From Pseudoxanthomonas wuyuanensis (GTDB lineage: Bacteria; Pseudomonadota; Gammaproteobacteria; Xanthomonadales; Xanthomonadaceae), in contig NZ_OCND01000001.1 of NCBI RefSeq assembly GCF_900215535.1, positions 1,113,165 to 1,177,164 on the forward strand: DNA of 64,000 nucleotides. The letters run 5' to 3'. The notes under the pieces were generated by a model. It saw nothing but the letters and a program-made list of their open reading frames with translations. It ran no database searches and was not told the DNA's origin. Shown here in pieces: positions 9,304-17,597 of the stretch. Within the stretch, counting starts at the first letter, position 1, and each line of letters opens with the position of its first letter. The position numbers and the translations under genes are program-made.

Positions 9304-10473
9304 ATGGCACAGGTAATCAACACCAACACGATGTCCTTGAACGCTCAGCGCAACCTGAGCACCAGTGGCGCTTCATTGGCCACCACCATCCAGCGCCTGT
9401 CTTCGGGCCTGCGCATCAACAGCGCCAAGGACGATGCGGCCGGTCTGGCCATTTCCGAACGCTTCAGCACCCAGATTCGCGGCCTGGACGTGGCCGTGCG
9501 CAACGCCAACGACGGCATTTCGCTGGCCCAGGTCGCCGAAGGCTCGCTGACCGAAATCGGCAACAACCTGCAGCGCATCCGCGAACTGTCGGTGCAGTCG
9601 GCCAATGCCACCAACTCGGCTTCCGACCGCGCCGCGCTGAACGCCGAAGTCAAGCAGCTGACCGCCGAAATCGACCGCGTCGCCAAGCAGTCCGACTTCA
9701 ACGGCACCAAGCTGCTGGATGGTTCGTTCACCAGCCAGCTGTTCCAGGTCGGCGCCAACGCCGGCCAGGCGATCGCCATCGACAAAGTCGTCAATGCCAA
9801 GGCCGATACGCTGGGCAACGTCAATTTCGCCGCCGCGCAGACGGCCACCGCCGCCGCCGTCGACGCCACCGCCGACAACTCGCTGACCGGCATGGTCATC
9901 AATGGCGTGACCATTGCCGATGTCGAATGGAAGCAGGGCACGTCGGCTGCCAACGTCGCTGCGGGCATCGCGGGTGCGATCAATGCGCAGATTGGCGAAA
10001 CCGGCGTCTACGCGTCGGTCGACAACGGCACCATCACCCTGACCTCGGTCAAGCAGGGCCAGGACTTCGCCTACACCGCAGGCACCTTGGCCGTGGCCGA
10101 CGAAGTCGGCCTGGCCGGCATCGCCGCGACCGCCGATGCGGTCGATGGCACCACCGCCTTTGTCGACGGCCTGGATGTGACGACCTTTGCCGGCGCCCAG
10201 CAGGCGCTGGAAATCGTCGACGCCGCACTGACCTCGGTCAATGGCGCCCGCGCCGACCTGGGCGCCATCCAGAACCGCTTCACCTCGGTGGTGGCCAACC
10301 TGCAGGCCAGTTCGGAAAACCTGGCCGCCTCGCGCAGCCGCATCCGCGACACCGACTTCGCCAAGGAAACCGCCGAACTGACCCGTACCCAGATCCTGCA
10401 GCAGGCCGGCACGGCCATGCTGGCCCAGGCCAACCAGGTGCCGCAGAACGTGCTCAGCCTGCTGCAACGCTAA
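9304..10473 (+). CDS. fliC: Flagellin 1
   Basis: A 389-residue filament subunit. The N-terminal ~140 residues (MAQVINTNTMSLNAQRNL, then SSGLRINSAKDDAAGLAIS) and C-terminal ~95 residues (ending AMLAQANQVPQNVLSLLQR) are the conserved helical D0/D1 parts. The middle 150 residues are variable, with a flagellin-IN repeat around VINGVTIADVEW. It has no signal peptide and is exported by the flagellar type III apparatus. First of three tandem flagellins, it has its own sigma-28 promoter about 255–280 bases upstream and an AGGAG site before the ATG. Its C-terminus ends LLQR where the other two end LLR. Confidence 0.97.
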   Translation: MAQVINTNTMSLNAQRNLSTSGASLATTIQRLSSGLRINSAKDDAAGLAISERFSTQIRGLDVAVRNANDGISLAQVAEGSLTEIGNNLQRIRELSVQSANATNSASDRAALNAEVKQLTAEIDRVAKQSDFNGTKLLDGSFTSQLFQVGANAGQAIAIDKVVNAKADTLGNVNFAAAQTATAAAVDATADNSLTGMVINGVTIADVEWKQGTSAANVAAGIAGAINAQIGETGVYASVDNGTITLTSVKQGQDFAYTAGTLAVADEVGLAGIAATADAVDGTTAFVDGLDVTTFAGAQQALEIVDAALTSVNGARADLGAIQNRFTSVVANLQASSENLAASRSRIRDTDFAKETAELTRTQILQQAGTAMLAQANQVPQNVLSLLQR

Positions 10474-10480
10474 CCCCCGC

Positions 10481-10503
10481 TTCCCCGGCGGCACGGCGGG
10501 GAA
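10481..10503 (+). repeat. Hairpin in the fliC1–fliC2 spacer
   Basis: Perfect 7-bp stem TTCCCCG / CGGGGAA around a 9-base loop. No T-run follows, so it is not a classic terminator. It may block 3' exonucleases or dampen read-through between flagellin genes. Confidence 0.5.
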
Positions 10504-10552
10504 CGTTCGGACCACTCACCCCCGTGCGACAAACGCCTAAGGAACTTTTTCA

Positions 10553-11698
10553 ATGGCACAGGTAATTAACACCAACACCATGTCGCTCAATGCTCAGCGC
10601 AACCTGAGCACCAGTGGCGCCTCATTGGCCACCACCATCCAGCGGCTGTCGTCCGGCCTGCGCATCAACAGCGCCAAGGACGACGCCGCCGGCCTGGCCA
10701 TCTCCGAACGTTTCAGCACCCAGATTCGCGGCCTGGACGTGGCCGTGCGCAACGCCAACGACGGCATCTCGCTGGCCCAGGTCGCCGAAGGTTCGCTGAC
10801 CGAAATCGGCAACAACCTGCAGCGCATCCGCGAACTGTCGGTGCAGTCGGCCAACGCCACCAACTCGGCTTCCGACCGCGCCGCGCTGAACGCCGAAGTC
10901 AAGCAACTGACCTCGGAAATCGACCGCGTCGCCAAGCAGTCCGACTTCAACGGCACCAAGCTGCTGGACGGTTCGTTCACCAGCCAGCTGTTCCAGGTCG
11001 GCGCCAACGCCGGCCAGGCCATCGCCATCGACAAGGTGGTCGACGCCAAGGCCAATGCCCTGGGCAACGTCAAGTTCGCTGCCGACGTCACCGGCACCGC
11101 GATTGCCGACGCCACCGCCGATGGCAGCATCGAAGGGCTGACCATCAATGGCGTCGCCATCGACACCGTCGAGTACAAGGACGGCGCCACCGGCGCGGAT
11201 ATCGCCAAGGCACTGTCCAGCGCGATCAACGCCAAGCTGGGCGAAAGCGGCGTATTCGCTTCGGTCGACGGCGATCAGGTCACGCTGACCTCGGTCAAGG
11301 CCGATACCGATCTGGTGATTGGCGGCACGGTGACCGGCAGCGGCTTCACTGCTGCCACGACCGATGCGGCCGACAGCGATGCCAGCTTCGCCTCGGACCT
11401 GGACATCACCACGTTCGAAGGCGCGCAGAAGGCGCTGGAAATCGTCGATGCCGCGCTGACCGCCGTCAACGGCGCCCGCGCCGACCTGGGTGCGGTGCAG
11501 AACCGCTTCACCTCGGTGGTGGCCAACCTGCAGTCCAGCTCGGAAAACCTGGCCGCCTCGCGCAGCCGCATCCGCGACACCGACTTCGCCAAGGAAACCG
11601 CCGAACTGACCCGCACCCAGATCCTGCAGCAGGCCGGTACGGCCATGCTGGCCCAGGCCAACCAGGTGCCGCAGAACGTGCTCAGCCTGCTGCGTTAA
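10553..11698 (+). CDS. fliC: Flagellin 2
   Basis: A 381-residue flagellin with the same conserved ends as its two neighbours; its first ~165 residues differ from flagellin 1 at only a few positions. The central domain is shorter by eight residues than in copies 1 and 3 and its sequence differs (LTINGVAIDTVEYKDGATG). The ATG follows an AAGGA site. It lies 79 bases after flagellin 1 without a visible sigma-28 promoter in the gap, so it is probably transcribed from 9023. The last ~300 bases are nearly identical to flagellin 3. Confidence 0.97.
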   Translation: MAQVINTNTMSLNAQRNLSTSGASLATTIQRLSSGLRINSAKDDAAGLAISERFSTQIRGLDVAVRNANDGISLAQVAEGSLTEIGNNLQRIRELSVQSANATNSASDRAALNAEVKQLTSEIDRVAKQSDFNGTKLLDGSFTSQLFQVGANAGQAIAIDKVVDAKANALGNVKFAADVTGTAIADATADGSIEGLTINGVAIDTVEYKDGATGADIAKALSSAINAKLGESGVFASVDGDQVTLTSVKADTDLVIGGTVTGSGFTAATTDAADSDASFASDLDITTFEGAQKALEIVDAALTAVNGARADLGAVQNRFTSVVANLQSSSENLAASRSRIRDTDFAKETAELTRTQILQQAGTAMLAQANQVPQNVLSLLR

Positions 11699-11710
11699 TC
11701 CGCTCAGGCG

Positions 11711-11741
11711 CCGGAACGGGCGCTTCCCGCGCCCGCTCCGG
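11711..11741 (+). repeat. Strong hairpin in the fliC2–fliC3 spacer
   Basis: Stem CCGGA-A-CGGGCGC paired with GCGCCCG-C-TCCGG around a TTCCC loop (12 bp with one mismatch). No T-run follows. It parallels the hairpin in the previous flagellin spacer, which suggests segmental mRNA control rather than termination. Confidence 0.55.
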
Positions 11742-11785
11742 TCACGGCTTACACCACAAAGTCATCCCGCCAAAGGAAACAACTC

Positions 11786-12955
11786 ATGGCACAAGTCATC
11801 AACACCAACACCATGTCGCTCAATGCTCAGCGCAACCTGAGCACCAGTGGCGCCTCGCTGGCCACCACCATCCAGCGCCTGTCTTCGGGCCTGCGCATCA
11901 ACAGCGCCAAGGACGATGCGGCCGGCCTGGCCATTTCCGAACGCTTCAGCACCCAGATTCGCGGCCTGGACGTGGCCGTGCGCAACGCCAACGACGGCAT
12001 TTCGCTGGCCCAGGTCGCCGAAGGCTCGCTGACCGAAATCGGCAACAACCTGCAGCGCATCCGCGAACTGTCGGTGCAGTCGGCCAATGCCACCAACTCG
12101 GCTTCCGACCGCGCCGCGCTGAACGCCGAAGTCAAGCAGCTGACCGCCGAAATCGACCGCGTCGCCAAGCAGTCCGACTTCAACGGCACCAAGCTGCTGG
12201 ATGGTTCGTTCACCAGCCAGCTGTTCCAGGTCGGCGCCAACGCCGGCCAGGCGATCGCCATCGACAAGGTGGTCGACGCCAAGGCCAATGCGCTGGGCAA
12301 CGTCAAGTTCGCAGAAGCCCAGGAAGCCACCGCCGCTGCCGCCGACGCCACTGCCGACGGCAGTCTGGCCGACATGCAGATCAACGGTGTGACCATCGAT
12401 ACCGTGGAGTGGAAGAACGGCGCCAGCGGCGAGGACATCGCCAAAGCAATCGCCTCGGCAGTCAACGCCAAGCTGGGCGAGACCGGCGTGTACGCTTCGG
12501 TCGACGCCGGCGTCATCACCATGACCTCGGTCAAGGCCGACACCGATTTCGACATCACGGCCGGCACCATCACCGGCGGCGCAACCGAAATCGGCCTGAC
12601 CGGCATCGCCGACGCTGCAGCCGAGGACACGGCAACCGCCAGCTTCGCCTCGGACCTGGACATCACCACGTTCGAAGGCGCGCAGAAGGCGCTGGAAATC
12701 GTCGATGCCGCGCTGACTGCCGTCAACGGCGCCCGCGCCGACCTGGGTGCGGTGCAGAACCGCTTCACCTCGGTGGTGGCCAACCTGCAGTCCAGCTCGG
12801 AAAACCTGGCCGCCTCGCGCAGCCGCATCCGCGACACCGACTTCGCCAAGGAAACCGCCGAACTGACCCGCACCCAGATCCTGCAGCAGGCCGGTACGGC
12901 CATGCTGGCCCAGGCCAACCAGGTGCCGCAGAACGTGCTCAGCCTGCTGCGCTAG
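11786..12955 (+). CDS. fliC: Flagellin 3 (mosaic of copies 1 and 2)
   Basis: A 389-residue flagellin with an AAAGGA site before the ATG. Its conserved termini match the other copies. At the DNA level the first ~80 bases follow copy 2, the stretch from about 11872 to 12265 follows copy 1 including silent positions, and the last ~300 bases (from about 12650) are nearly identical to copy 2. The variable centre is its own (MQINGVTIDTVEWKNGASG). The pattern indicates gene conversion among the tandem copies. A strong terminator follows at 13054, closing the flagellin operon. Confidence 0.97.
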   Translation: MAQVINTNTMSLNAQRNLSTSGASLATTIQRLSSGLRINSAKDDAAGLAISERFSTQIRGLDVAVRNANDGISLAQVAEGSLTEIGNNLQRIRELSVQSANATNSASDRAALNAEVKQLTAEIDRVAKQSDFNGTKLLDGSFTSQLFQVGANAGQAIAIDKVVDAKANALGNVKFAEAQEATAAAADATADGSLADMQINGVTIDTVEWKNGASGEDIAKAIASAVNAKLGETGVYASVDAGVITMTSVKADTDFDITAGTITGGATEIGLTGIADAAAEDTATASFASDLDITTFEGAQKALEIVDAALTAVNGARADLGAVQNRFTSVVANLQSSSENLAASRSRIRDTDFAKETAELTRTQILQQAGTAMLAQANQVPQNVLSLLR

Positions 12956-13053
12956 GTTTCGCGCTTCACCGCTTCACGCGTCTGGATCTACCGCTTCAAC
13001 CTTTTCTCTGTCGTCACGGACGGATTCGTCTCCCTCCGTCTTGGCAGTACCCG

Positions 13054-13087
13054 GCCCCCTTCCGGCAACGGAAGGGGGCTTTTTTTT
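13054..13087 (+). terminator. Rho-independent terminator after the flagellin operon
   Basis: Perfect 11-bp stem GCCCCCTTCCG / CGGAAGGGGGC around a GCAA tetraloop, directly followed by eight T (13080–13087). It ends the three-flagellin transcript. Confidence 0.93.
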
Positions 13088-13530
13088 GTTCTTCTCCCAA
13101 GTGCGGGGGAAATCTATGTGGAATCCGGTGGCCAGGGCAGTGCGGGACACGCCGTAAATGCGTCCATGCAGGCTCTTACGCGGCATCCATGCCGCGTACG
13201 GTCCCGCACTGTCCTGGCCACCGGATTCTGGACACCTGGTCGGCGCTCGAAGAAAAGTCTTCCGAAGTCGCGACCTGTCATCTGCCCAAAGGCGACGGCC
13301 AGCGGGCTGGGGTGCGGAGAGCAGGCCATGGGTGAGCCAAGGCGGTTGGCGCGGCACTGCCGCGCGCCTTGGCGAACGCCCGGCGCGCTGCGCCGGGCCG
13401 GTTCGGGCCGCGAAGCGGAACGAGCCTGTGGCCCGACGTAAAGACACAACGTCGTCAGGAGGGCGGAGCCCCCCCAGCCTGACGGCCGGCGACTCCCGCC
13501 GAAGACGACATCACCGGAAACCGGAGAAGA
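13088..13530. repeat. Modular ~440-bp dispersed repeat, copy 1
   Basis: Homologous in blocks to 44099–44535. It opens with a 28-bp inverted repeat (13121–13148 against 13201–13228, one mismatch that is G·U-compatible in RNA) enclosing a GCGGCAT-CC-ATGCCGC hairpin. Conserved blocks follow around 13230–13300 and 13430–13530. Between them is a ~100-base insert with two self-complementary runs (13339–13376 and 13377–13400) that is absent from copy 2. The open frames across it are not shared between copies. It is best read as a non-coding repeat; whether it is named in the literature is unknown to me. Confidence 0.75.
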
Positions 13531-13568
13531 GCCGTTTTTGAGCGGAGGTCAGGAGCCCGGGACCGGGA

Positions 13569-13702
13569 GTCAGAGGTCAGAGGTCAGAGGTCAGAGGTCA
13601 GAGGTCAGAGGTCAGAGGAATGATGTTCGGCCGCCGATGTAGAACGGTGGCTTTCGGCAGACGGACAAACTTCCCTGACCTCTGCCCCCTGACCCTCGCT
13701 CC
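13569..13702 (+). repeat. Heptamer inverted array R1 (GAGGTCA), upstream of fliD
   Basis: Seven perfect copies of GTCAGAG (cyclically GAGGTCA) at 13569–13617, then ~53 bases, then a pyrimidine-rich arm at 13671–13702 whose complement reads in the same 7-base period (GGTCAGG-type units). The arms can pair into a long hairpin. First of seven such arrays in the window. Confidence 0.8.
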
Positions 13703-13704
13703 AC

Positions 13705-13720
13705 TGGCACAACAAATGCA
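13705..13720 (+). promoter_or_regulatory. Candidate sigma-54 promoter of fliD
   Basis: TGGCAC-AACAA-ATGCA: the -24 GG and -12 GC are separated by exactly ten bases, and only the first T of TTGCA is missing. It lies 210 bases before fliD, just after the pyrimidine arm of array R1. Confidence 0.5.
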
Positions 13721-13732
13721 TCTACCCGTCCG

Positions 13733-13796
13733 CAGCCCGCATTTCTCACCAGACCACCGGCAAAGGTGGCGGTGGGAGACGGAGAAATGCGGGCTG
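13733..13796 (+). repeat. 15-bp perfect inverted repeat in the fliD leader
   Basis: Arms CAGCCCGCATTTCTC (13733–13747) and its exact complement (13782–13796), enclosing a smaller CCACC…GGTGG hairpin. If the upstream sigma-54 site is used, this folds in the fliD leader RNA. It may also be a dispersed REP-type unit. Confidence 0.6.
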
Positions 13797-13929
13797 GCAC
13801 TAAAGAACGACGGCCCAAGGCCGTTATTCCATACACGGGTTGAGCCGCATCCCCTACCGGATGTCAGGACCAGCCCGACACTCCCGTTTCCGGATGCGCT
13901 CCGGAGCGGGACCATCAGGAGATCTGGCA

Positions 13930-15294
13930 GTGGCGGACTACAATCTTGGCTACGGCGGTATCGGCACCGGACTGGACATCAATGGCATGGTGTCGCAACT
14001 GGTCGCTGCCGATCGCGCCCCGGCCGACGCCAGCCTCAATCGCATCGAGACCGGCGCCAAGTTCAAGCTGTCGGCATTGGGAACGGTCAAATCCGCCTTC
14101 AGTGCGCTGGAAACCACGCTCAAAGCGCTCAAGGCCGCCGATGCGTTCGACACCCGCACCGTCAGATCCGGCACCGAAAGCGTATTGACCGCCAGCGCCG
14201 GCAAGGGCACGCCGACCGGCATCTATGCGATCGAGGTGCAGGCCCTGGCAACGGCCAGCAAATGGGTGGGAACCCAGGCAACGGCAGCCGACCAGACGTT
14301 CGGCGCCGGCAAACTGACGCTGGAGGTTGGCTCGGAGACGCTGACCATCGACATCGCCGAGGGCAGCACCCTGGCCGACATCCGCAGCGCCATCAACGGC
14401 GCCGCCGCCAGCAAGGGCGTACAGGCCAGCATACTGACCTCCAACGATGGCCAATACCTGTCGGTTGCCTCCAGCAAGACCGGCGCCGCCAATGCCATTT
14501 CATTGACGGTCGCCGAAGGCGGCAGCGATCTGCAGGGCCTGATCGGCGGCCTGGAAGAACGTACTCCGGCCGCCGATGCGCGCGTCTCCATCGATGGCCT
14601 GGTGATCACCGCCAGCGAGAACAAGATCAGCAATGCCGTCCCCGGCCTGGTCCTGGATCTGAAGACCGAAGGCACCAGTACCGTCGCCGTTTCCGGCGAT
14701 GCCGCGGCCAGCCGCAAGGTCGTGCAGGACTTCGTCAACGCCTACAACGCCGCACTGACCGCCATCAACACCGCCACCAAATACGATGCGGAGAACAATA
14801 CGCCGTCGGCATTGACCGGCGATGCGCAGATGCGCGGCGCTGCCGGCCAGTTGCGCAGCGTGATGGGCAGCCTGCTCGGAGAACTGTCTGCCGCCGGCCT
14901 GGACGCCAACACGCTGGGACTGCAAACCAAGGGCTATCCGAACTCGGACGGCACGCTGGTGCTGGACACCGCCAAGTTCGATGCGGCGATGGCGGCCAAT
15001 CCTGAAAAGATTCGCAGCGCCTTTACCGGCAGCAGCGGCCTGGCCGCCAAGCTGGAAACCACGGTCGGCAGCTACCTGGGCACCGAGGGCGCATTCACCC
15101 AGCGCACCAACAGCCTCAACGCCCAGCTCAAGGACGTCGCGGCGCGCCGCACCGCGCTGGACCAGCGCATGGAGGCCGTCGGCAACCGCTACAAGGCGCA
15201 GTTCGTCGCGATGGATGCGATGGTCGCGCAGATGAGCAGCACCAGCGACTACCTAGCCCAACAACTTGCCGCCCTGGCGGCCCAAACCGGATAG
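13930..15294 (+). CDS. fliD: Flagellar filament cap protein FliD (HAP2)
   Basis: A 454-residue cap protein that folds flagellin at the filament tip. FliD_N is residues ~1–100 (LGYGGIGTGLDINGMVSQLV). The C-terminal FliD_C domain (~210–440) ends in a coiled coil (NAQLKDVAARRTALDQRMEAVGNRYKAQFVAMDAMVAQM). The start is the GTG at 13930, eight bases after AGGAG (13917–13921). Longer in-frame ATGs upstream would add basic residues unlike the family. The gene is separated from the flagellins by a terminator and ~840 bases of repeats, so it needs its own promoter. Confidence 0.94.
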   Translation: MADYNLGYGGIGTGLDINGMVSQLVAADRAPADASLNRIETGAKFKLSALGTVKSAFSALETTLKALKAADAFDTRTVRSGTESVLTASAGKGTPTGIYAIEVQALATASKWVGTQATAADQTFGAGKLTLEVGSETLTIDIAEGSTLADIRSAINGAAASKGVQASILTSNDGQYLSVASSKTGAANAISLTVAEGGSDLQGLIGGLEERTPAADARVSIDGLVITASENKISNAVPGLVLDLKTEGTSTVAVSGDAAASRKVVQDFVNAYNAALTAINTATKYDAENNTPSALTGDAQMRGAAGQLRSVMGSLLGELSAAGLDANTLGLQTKGYPNSDGTLVLDTAKFDAAMAANPEKIRSAFTGSSGLAAKLETTVGSYLGTEGAFTQRTNSLNAQLKDVAARRTALDQRMEAVGNRYKAQFVAMDAMVAQMSSTSDYLAQQLAALAAQTG

Positions 15295-15350
15295 CCGAGG
15301 ATCCATACCGGCGCTGCACTACTGCGTTGGGGATCACAGGAGAAGATGGA

Positions 15351-15767
15351 ATGTCACCGCATTCGTATGCCGCCCAATACCGCAATACCGGTCTGAGCAG
15401 TGCCGTCATGGATGCCGACCCGCACCGCCTGGTGGCGTTGCTGCTGGCCGGAGCCTGCGACCGCATCCGCCTGGCCGAAGTCTGCGTGGCGCGCGGCGAT
15501 CTGGCGCGCAAAGGCAAGGCCATCGGCGAGGTCTGCGCCATCATCGGCCATCTCAACGGTTCGCTGGATCATGAAGCCGGCGGCGAAATCGCCAGCAGCC
15601 TGTCGGCGCTGTACGACTACCTGCAGGCCCGCCTGATCGAGGCCAATCTCAACAACGACGAATCGGCGCTGCGCGAGGCGCTGGATCTGCTGGGCGAAAT
15701 AGAATCGGCCTGGAATGCGATCCCGGTCGAGCAGCGTCAGCAGCCTGCGGTTGCCGCTGGAGCCTGA
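15351..15767 (+). CDS. fliS: Flagellin chaperone FliS
   Basis: A 138-residue helical cytosolic chaperone that holds the flagellin C-terminus before export. The family N-terminus is clear (YAAQYRNTGLSSAVMDADPHRLVALLLAGACDRI). The ATG at 15351 sits eight bases after AGGAG, 57 bases after fliD. Usual FliS length is 125–140, so it is complete. The FliT-like gene begins one base after its stop. Confidence 0.93.
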   Translation: MSPHSYAAQYRNTGLSSAVMDADPHRLVALLLAGACDRIRLAEVCVARGDLARKGKAIGEVCAIIGHLNGSLDHEAGGEIASSLSALYDYLQARLIEANLNNDESALREALDLLGEIESAWNAIPVEQRQQPAVAAGA

Positions 15768-15768
15768 C

Positions 15769-16071
15769 ATGAGGCTCGATCCGCTGCAGGCACTGTTCGA
15801 AGACCTGGCCGGCATCCGCGGGGCCTTGCAGAATGAGCAGTTGGAACAGGCGCATGCGCTGCTGGTCCGCCACGACCGCACGGTCCGCGATTTCATGCAC
15901 AGCGCTGAAGGCCGCCAGGCCGGCTACGATGCGCTGGCGCATCTGCTGCGCGAACAGTTGGAAGTGCAGGCCATCATGACCCGCGCACGCGACGACGCCG
16001 CCCGCCAGATGCAGGCGGCACGGCAGGCCGATCGCGCCGCGCGCGCCTATCTGGCGCAGGCCGGAGGATAG
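15769..16071 (+). CDS. fliT: FliT-like small helical flagellar chaperone
   Basis: A 100-residue, all-helical protein (MRLDPLQALFEDLAGIRGAL, then a long charged helix to the end) directly after fliS. Position, size and helicity match FliT, the chaperone of the cap protein. Sequence conservation in this family is very weak, so the call rests mainly on context. The ATG lies one base after the fliS stop, so translation is probably coupled. A longer in-frame start inside fliS was rejected. Confidence 0.6.
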   Translation: MRLDPLQALFEDLAGIRGALQNEQLEQAHALLVRHDRTVRDFMHSAEGRQAGYDALAHLLREQLEVQAIMTRARDDAARQMQAARQADRAARAYLAQAGG

Positions 16072-16075
16072 AAGC

Positions 16076-16669
16076 ATGAAGAACCTCGCCGTCCCCGTCA
16101 TCAGCCACCCCGCCGAAACCTTGCTGTTCGGCGATGCGCTGACCTGCGAAGGGCTGTTGCCGGCGCGTTTCGAGCCCGGCGAGCGGCCGCTGCAACTGCA
16201 GGTCGCAGAAGCGTTGCTGCATGGTCTGGCGATCGCCGAAGACGTGCGCAGCGACGACAACGAAGAACGCGGCGAGTTGCCGCAATCGGTACAGCGCATG
16301 GAAGCCAAGCTGGACCTGATGCTGGGCCTGCTGGGCCGGCTGGCTCGCCAGCGCGACGGCGCCCTGCCCGTGCGCGGACTGCGCTGGTCGCATCGCGGCT
16401 TGCGGCTGGATCTGCCGGAACCTTCCGGCTTGAAGACCGGCACCGCCGGCGTGGTGCTGATCGAACCGGCTGGCTGGCTGGGCGACCATATCGAGCTGCC
16501 AGCGCAGATGTTGGCCGAACTGGCCGGCCCGTCAGGGGCCCATCACCTGTGGCTGCGCTTTGGCGCATTGTCGGCCGGACTGGAAGAAGCGCTGGAACGC
16601 CATCTGTTCCGCCTGCACCGCCGGCAGATTGCCGAAGCCCGCCAGGCCGCGCTCAACGCCGAAGGCTGA
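16076..16669 (+). CDS. Atypical PilZ-domain protein, candidate c-di-GMP-linked flagellar regulator
   Basis: A 197-residue cytosolic protein. Residues ~65–95 form a coiled-coil helix (PQSVQRMEAKLDLMLGLLGRLARQ) inserted in a beta-rich domain that resembles the tetrameric atypical PilZ proteins known from Xanthomonas. The canonical RxxxR and D/NxSxxG c-di-GMP motifs are not evident, so direct ligand binding is doubtful. It starts after a GGAGG site at 16063–16067. Its position at the end of the fliD-fliS-fliT operon suggests a role in motility; the family call comes from recalled similarity. Confidence 0.62.
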   Translation: MKNLAVPVISHPAETLLFGDALTCEGLLPARFEPGERPLQLQVAEALLHGLAIAEDVRSDDNEERGELPQSVQRMEAKLDLMLGLLGRLARQRDGALPVRGLRWSHRGLRLDLPEPSGLKTGTAGVVLIEPAGWLGDHIELPAQMLAELAGPSGAHHLWLRFGALSAGLEEALERHLFRLHRRQIAEARQAALNAEG

Positions 16670-16917
16670 TCGCTCAAACCGTTGCCGGTCCGGCTACTCG
16701 TCCATGCGCCGGAGCGGCCGGCGCCGGTGACCGGACGCATTCGGCCAGCGGCCGGCGCCCGGGTCGCGCCGCATCCGCCCGGTGTTGTCGACAAAGCCCG
16801 CCAGCGGATGGAACGCGCCGGTTTCTTGTCACCGTACCCGGATTAATGTGACACTCATCGGAAATCACAATTGCGCGAACATGGTCGGCTTGGCCTGGCC
16901 GGGCGGGGTCCGCTAAG

Positions 16918-17589
16918 GTGAGCCGACCCCGAGTGTCTACCGTATTGAAATCCCACGTGCGTGTCCTGATTGTCGACGACCATACCCTGGTGCGGGCCGG
17001 TATCACCCGTTTGCTCCAGGCCCTGCCGGATGTGGATGTCGTCGCGGAAGCTTCCGACGCGCAGCAGGCGCTCGACCTGGCCATCATCCACCGGCCCGAC
17101 ATCATCCTGCTGGATCTTTCGCTGCCCGACCGCAGCGGCCTGGAGGTGCTGCAACCGCTGAAGGAAGCGGTGCCGGGCGTCAAGGTCGTGATCATGTCCA
17201 TGCACAACGATCCCGGCCAGGTCCGCAGCGCGCTGGATCGCGGCTGCGCAGGCTTTGTGGTCAAGGAAGCGGCACCGATGGAACTGGAACTGGCGATCCG
17301 CTCGGCCGTCGCCGGCCAGGTGTTCCTGAGTCCGCAGGTGTCGGCCAAGATGCTGGCGCCGCTGCTGGGCAACGGCAAGCCCACCGGCATCGCCGCGCTA
17401 TCGCCGCGGCAGCGGCAGATCCTGCGCAAGCTGGGCGGCGGCATGAGCAGCAAGGAAATCGCCGCCCATCTGGGCATCAGCGTCAAGACCGTGGAAACCC
17501 ACCGCGCCCGGATGATGGAATCGCTGGGTTGCCGCCGCGCCAACGACCTGCTGCTGCTGGCCGCCCGCCACCAGAGCGATTTGGCCTGA
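16918..17589 (+). CDS. NarL/LuxR-type two-component response regulator
   Basis: A 223-residue regulator. The receiver domain (about 14–130) has the acidic pair VDD at 19–21, phospho-acceptor Asp66 in LLDLSLPD and Lys in VVKEA. The C-terminal LuxR-type helix-turn-helix (about 155–215) includes LSPRQRQILRKLGGGMSSKEIAAHLGISVKTVETHRARMM. The start is a GTG at 16918 with a poor ribosome-binding site; the GTG at 16933 is an alternative. No partner kinase is adjacent. It lies between the PilZ gene and rpoN, as in related Xanthomonads, so a flagellar role is likely (inference). Confidence 0.88.
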   Translation: MSRPRVSTVLKSHVRVLIVDDHTLVRAGITRLLQALPDVDVVAEASDAQQALDLAIIHRPDIILLDLSLPDRSGLEVLQPLKEAVPGVKVVIMSMHNDPGQVRSALDRGCAGFVVKEAAPMELELAIRSAVAGQVFLSPQVSAKMLAPLLGNGKPTGIAALSPRQRQILRKLGGGMSSKEIAAHLGISVKTVETHRARMMESLGCRRANDLLLLAARHQSDLA

Positions 17590-17597
17590 GGTTTGCA
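17582..17597 (+). promoter_or_regulatory. Candidate sigma-54 promoter of rpoN
   Basis: TGGCCTGAGGTTTGCA: GG and GC are ten bases apart, with TGGC and TTTGCA intact. It overlaps the 3' end of the response-regulator gene and sits 214 bases before rpoN. It would make rpoN depend on sigma-54 itself. Confidence 0.42.

Noticed and set aside
11827..12918. 363-residue open frame antisense to flagellin 3, with similar ones antisense to flagellins 1 and 2
   Set aside because: They arise from strong GC bias at third positions of the flagellins; no ribosome-binding site, and composition is unlike a real protein.
13118..13541. Short frames inside the modular repeat
   Set aside because: Not conserved between the two repeat copies and dominated by inverted repeats.
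13795..13810. Second TGGCAC upstream of fliD as a sigma-54 site
   Set aside because: The -12 GC is missing (AACG instead of TTGC); the site at 13705 is better.
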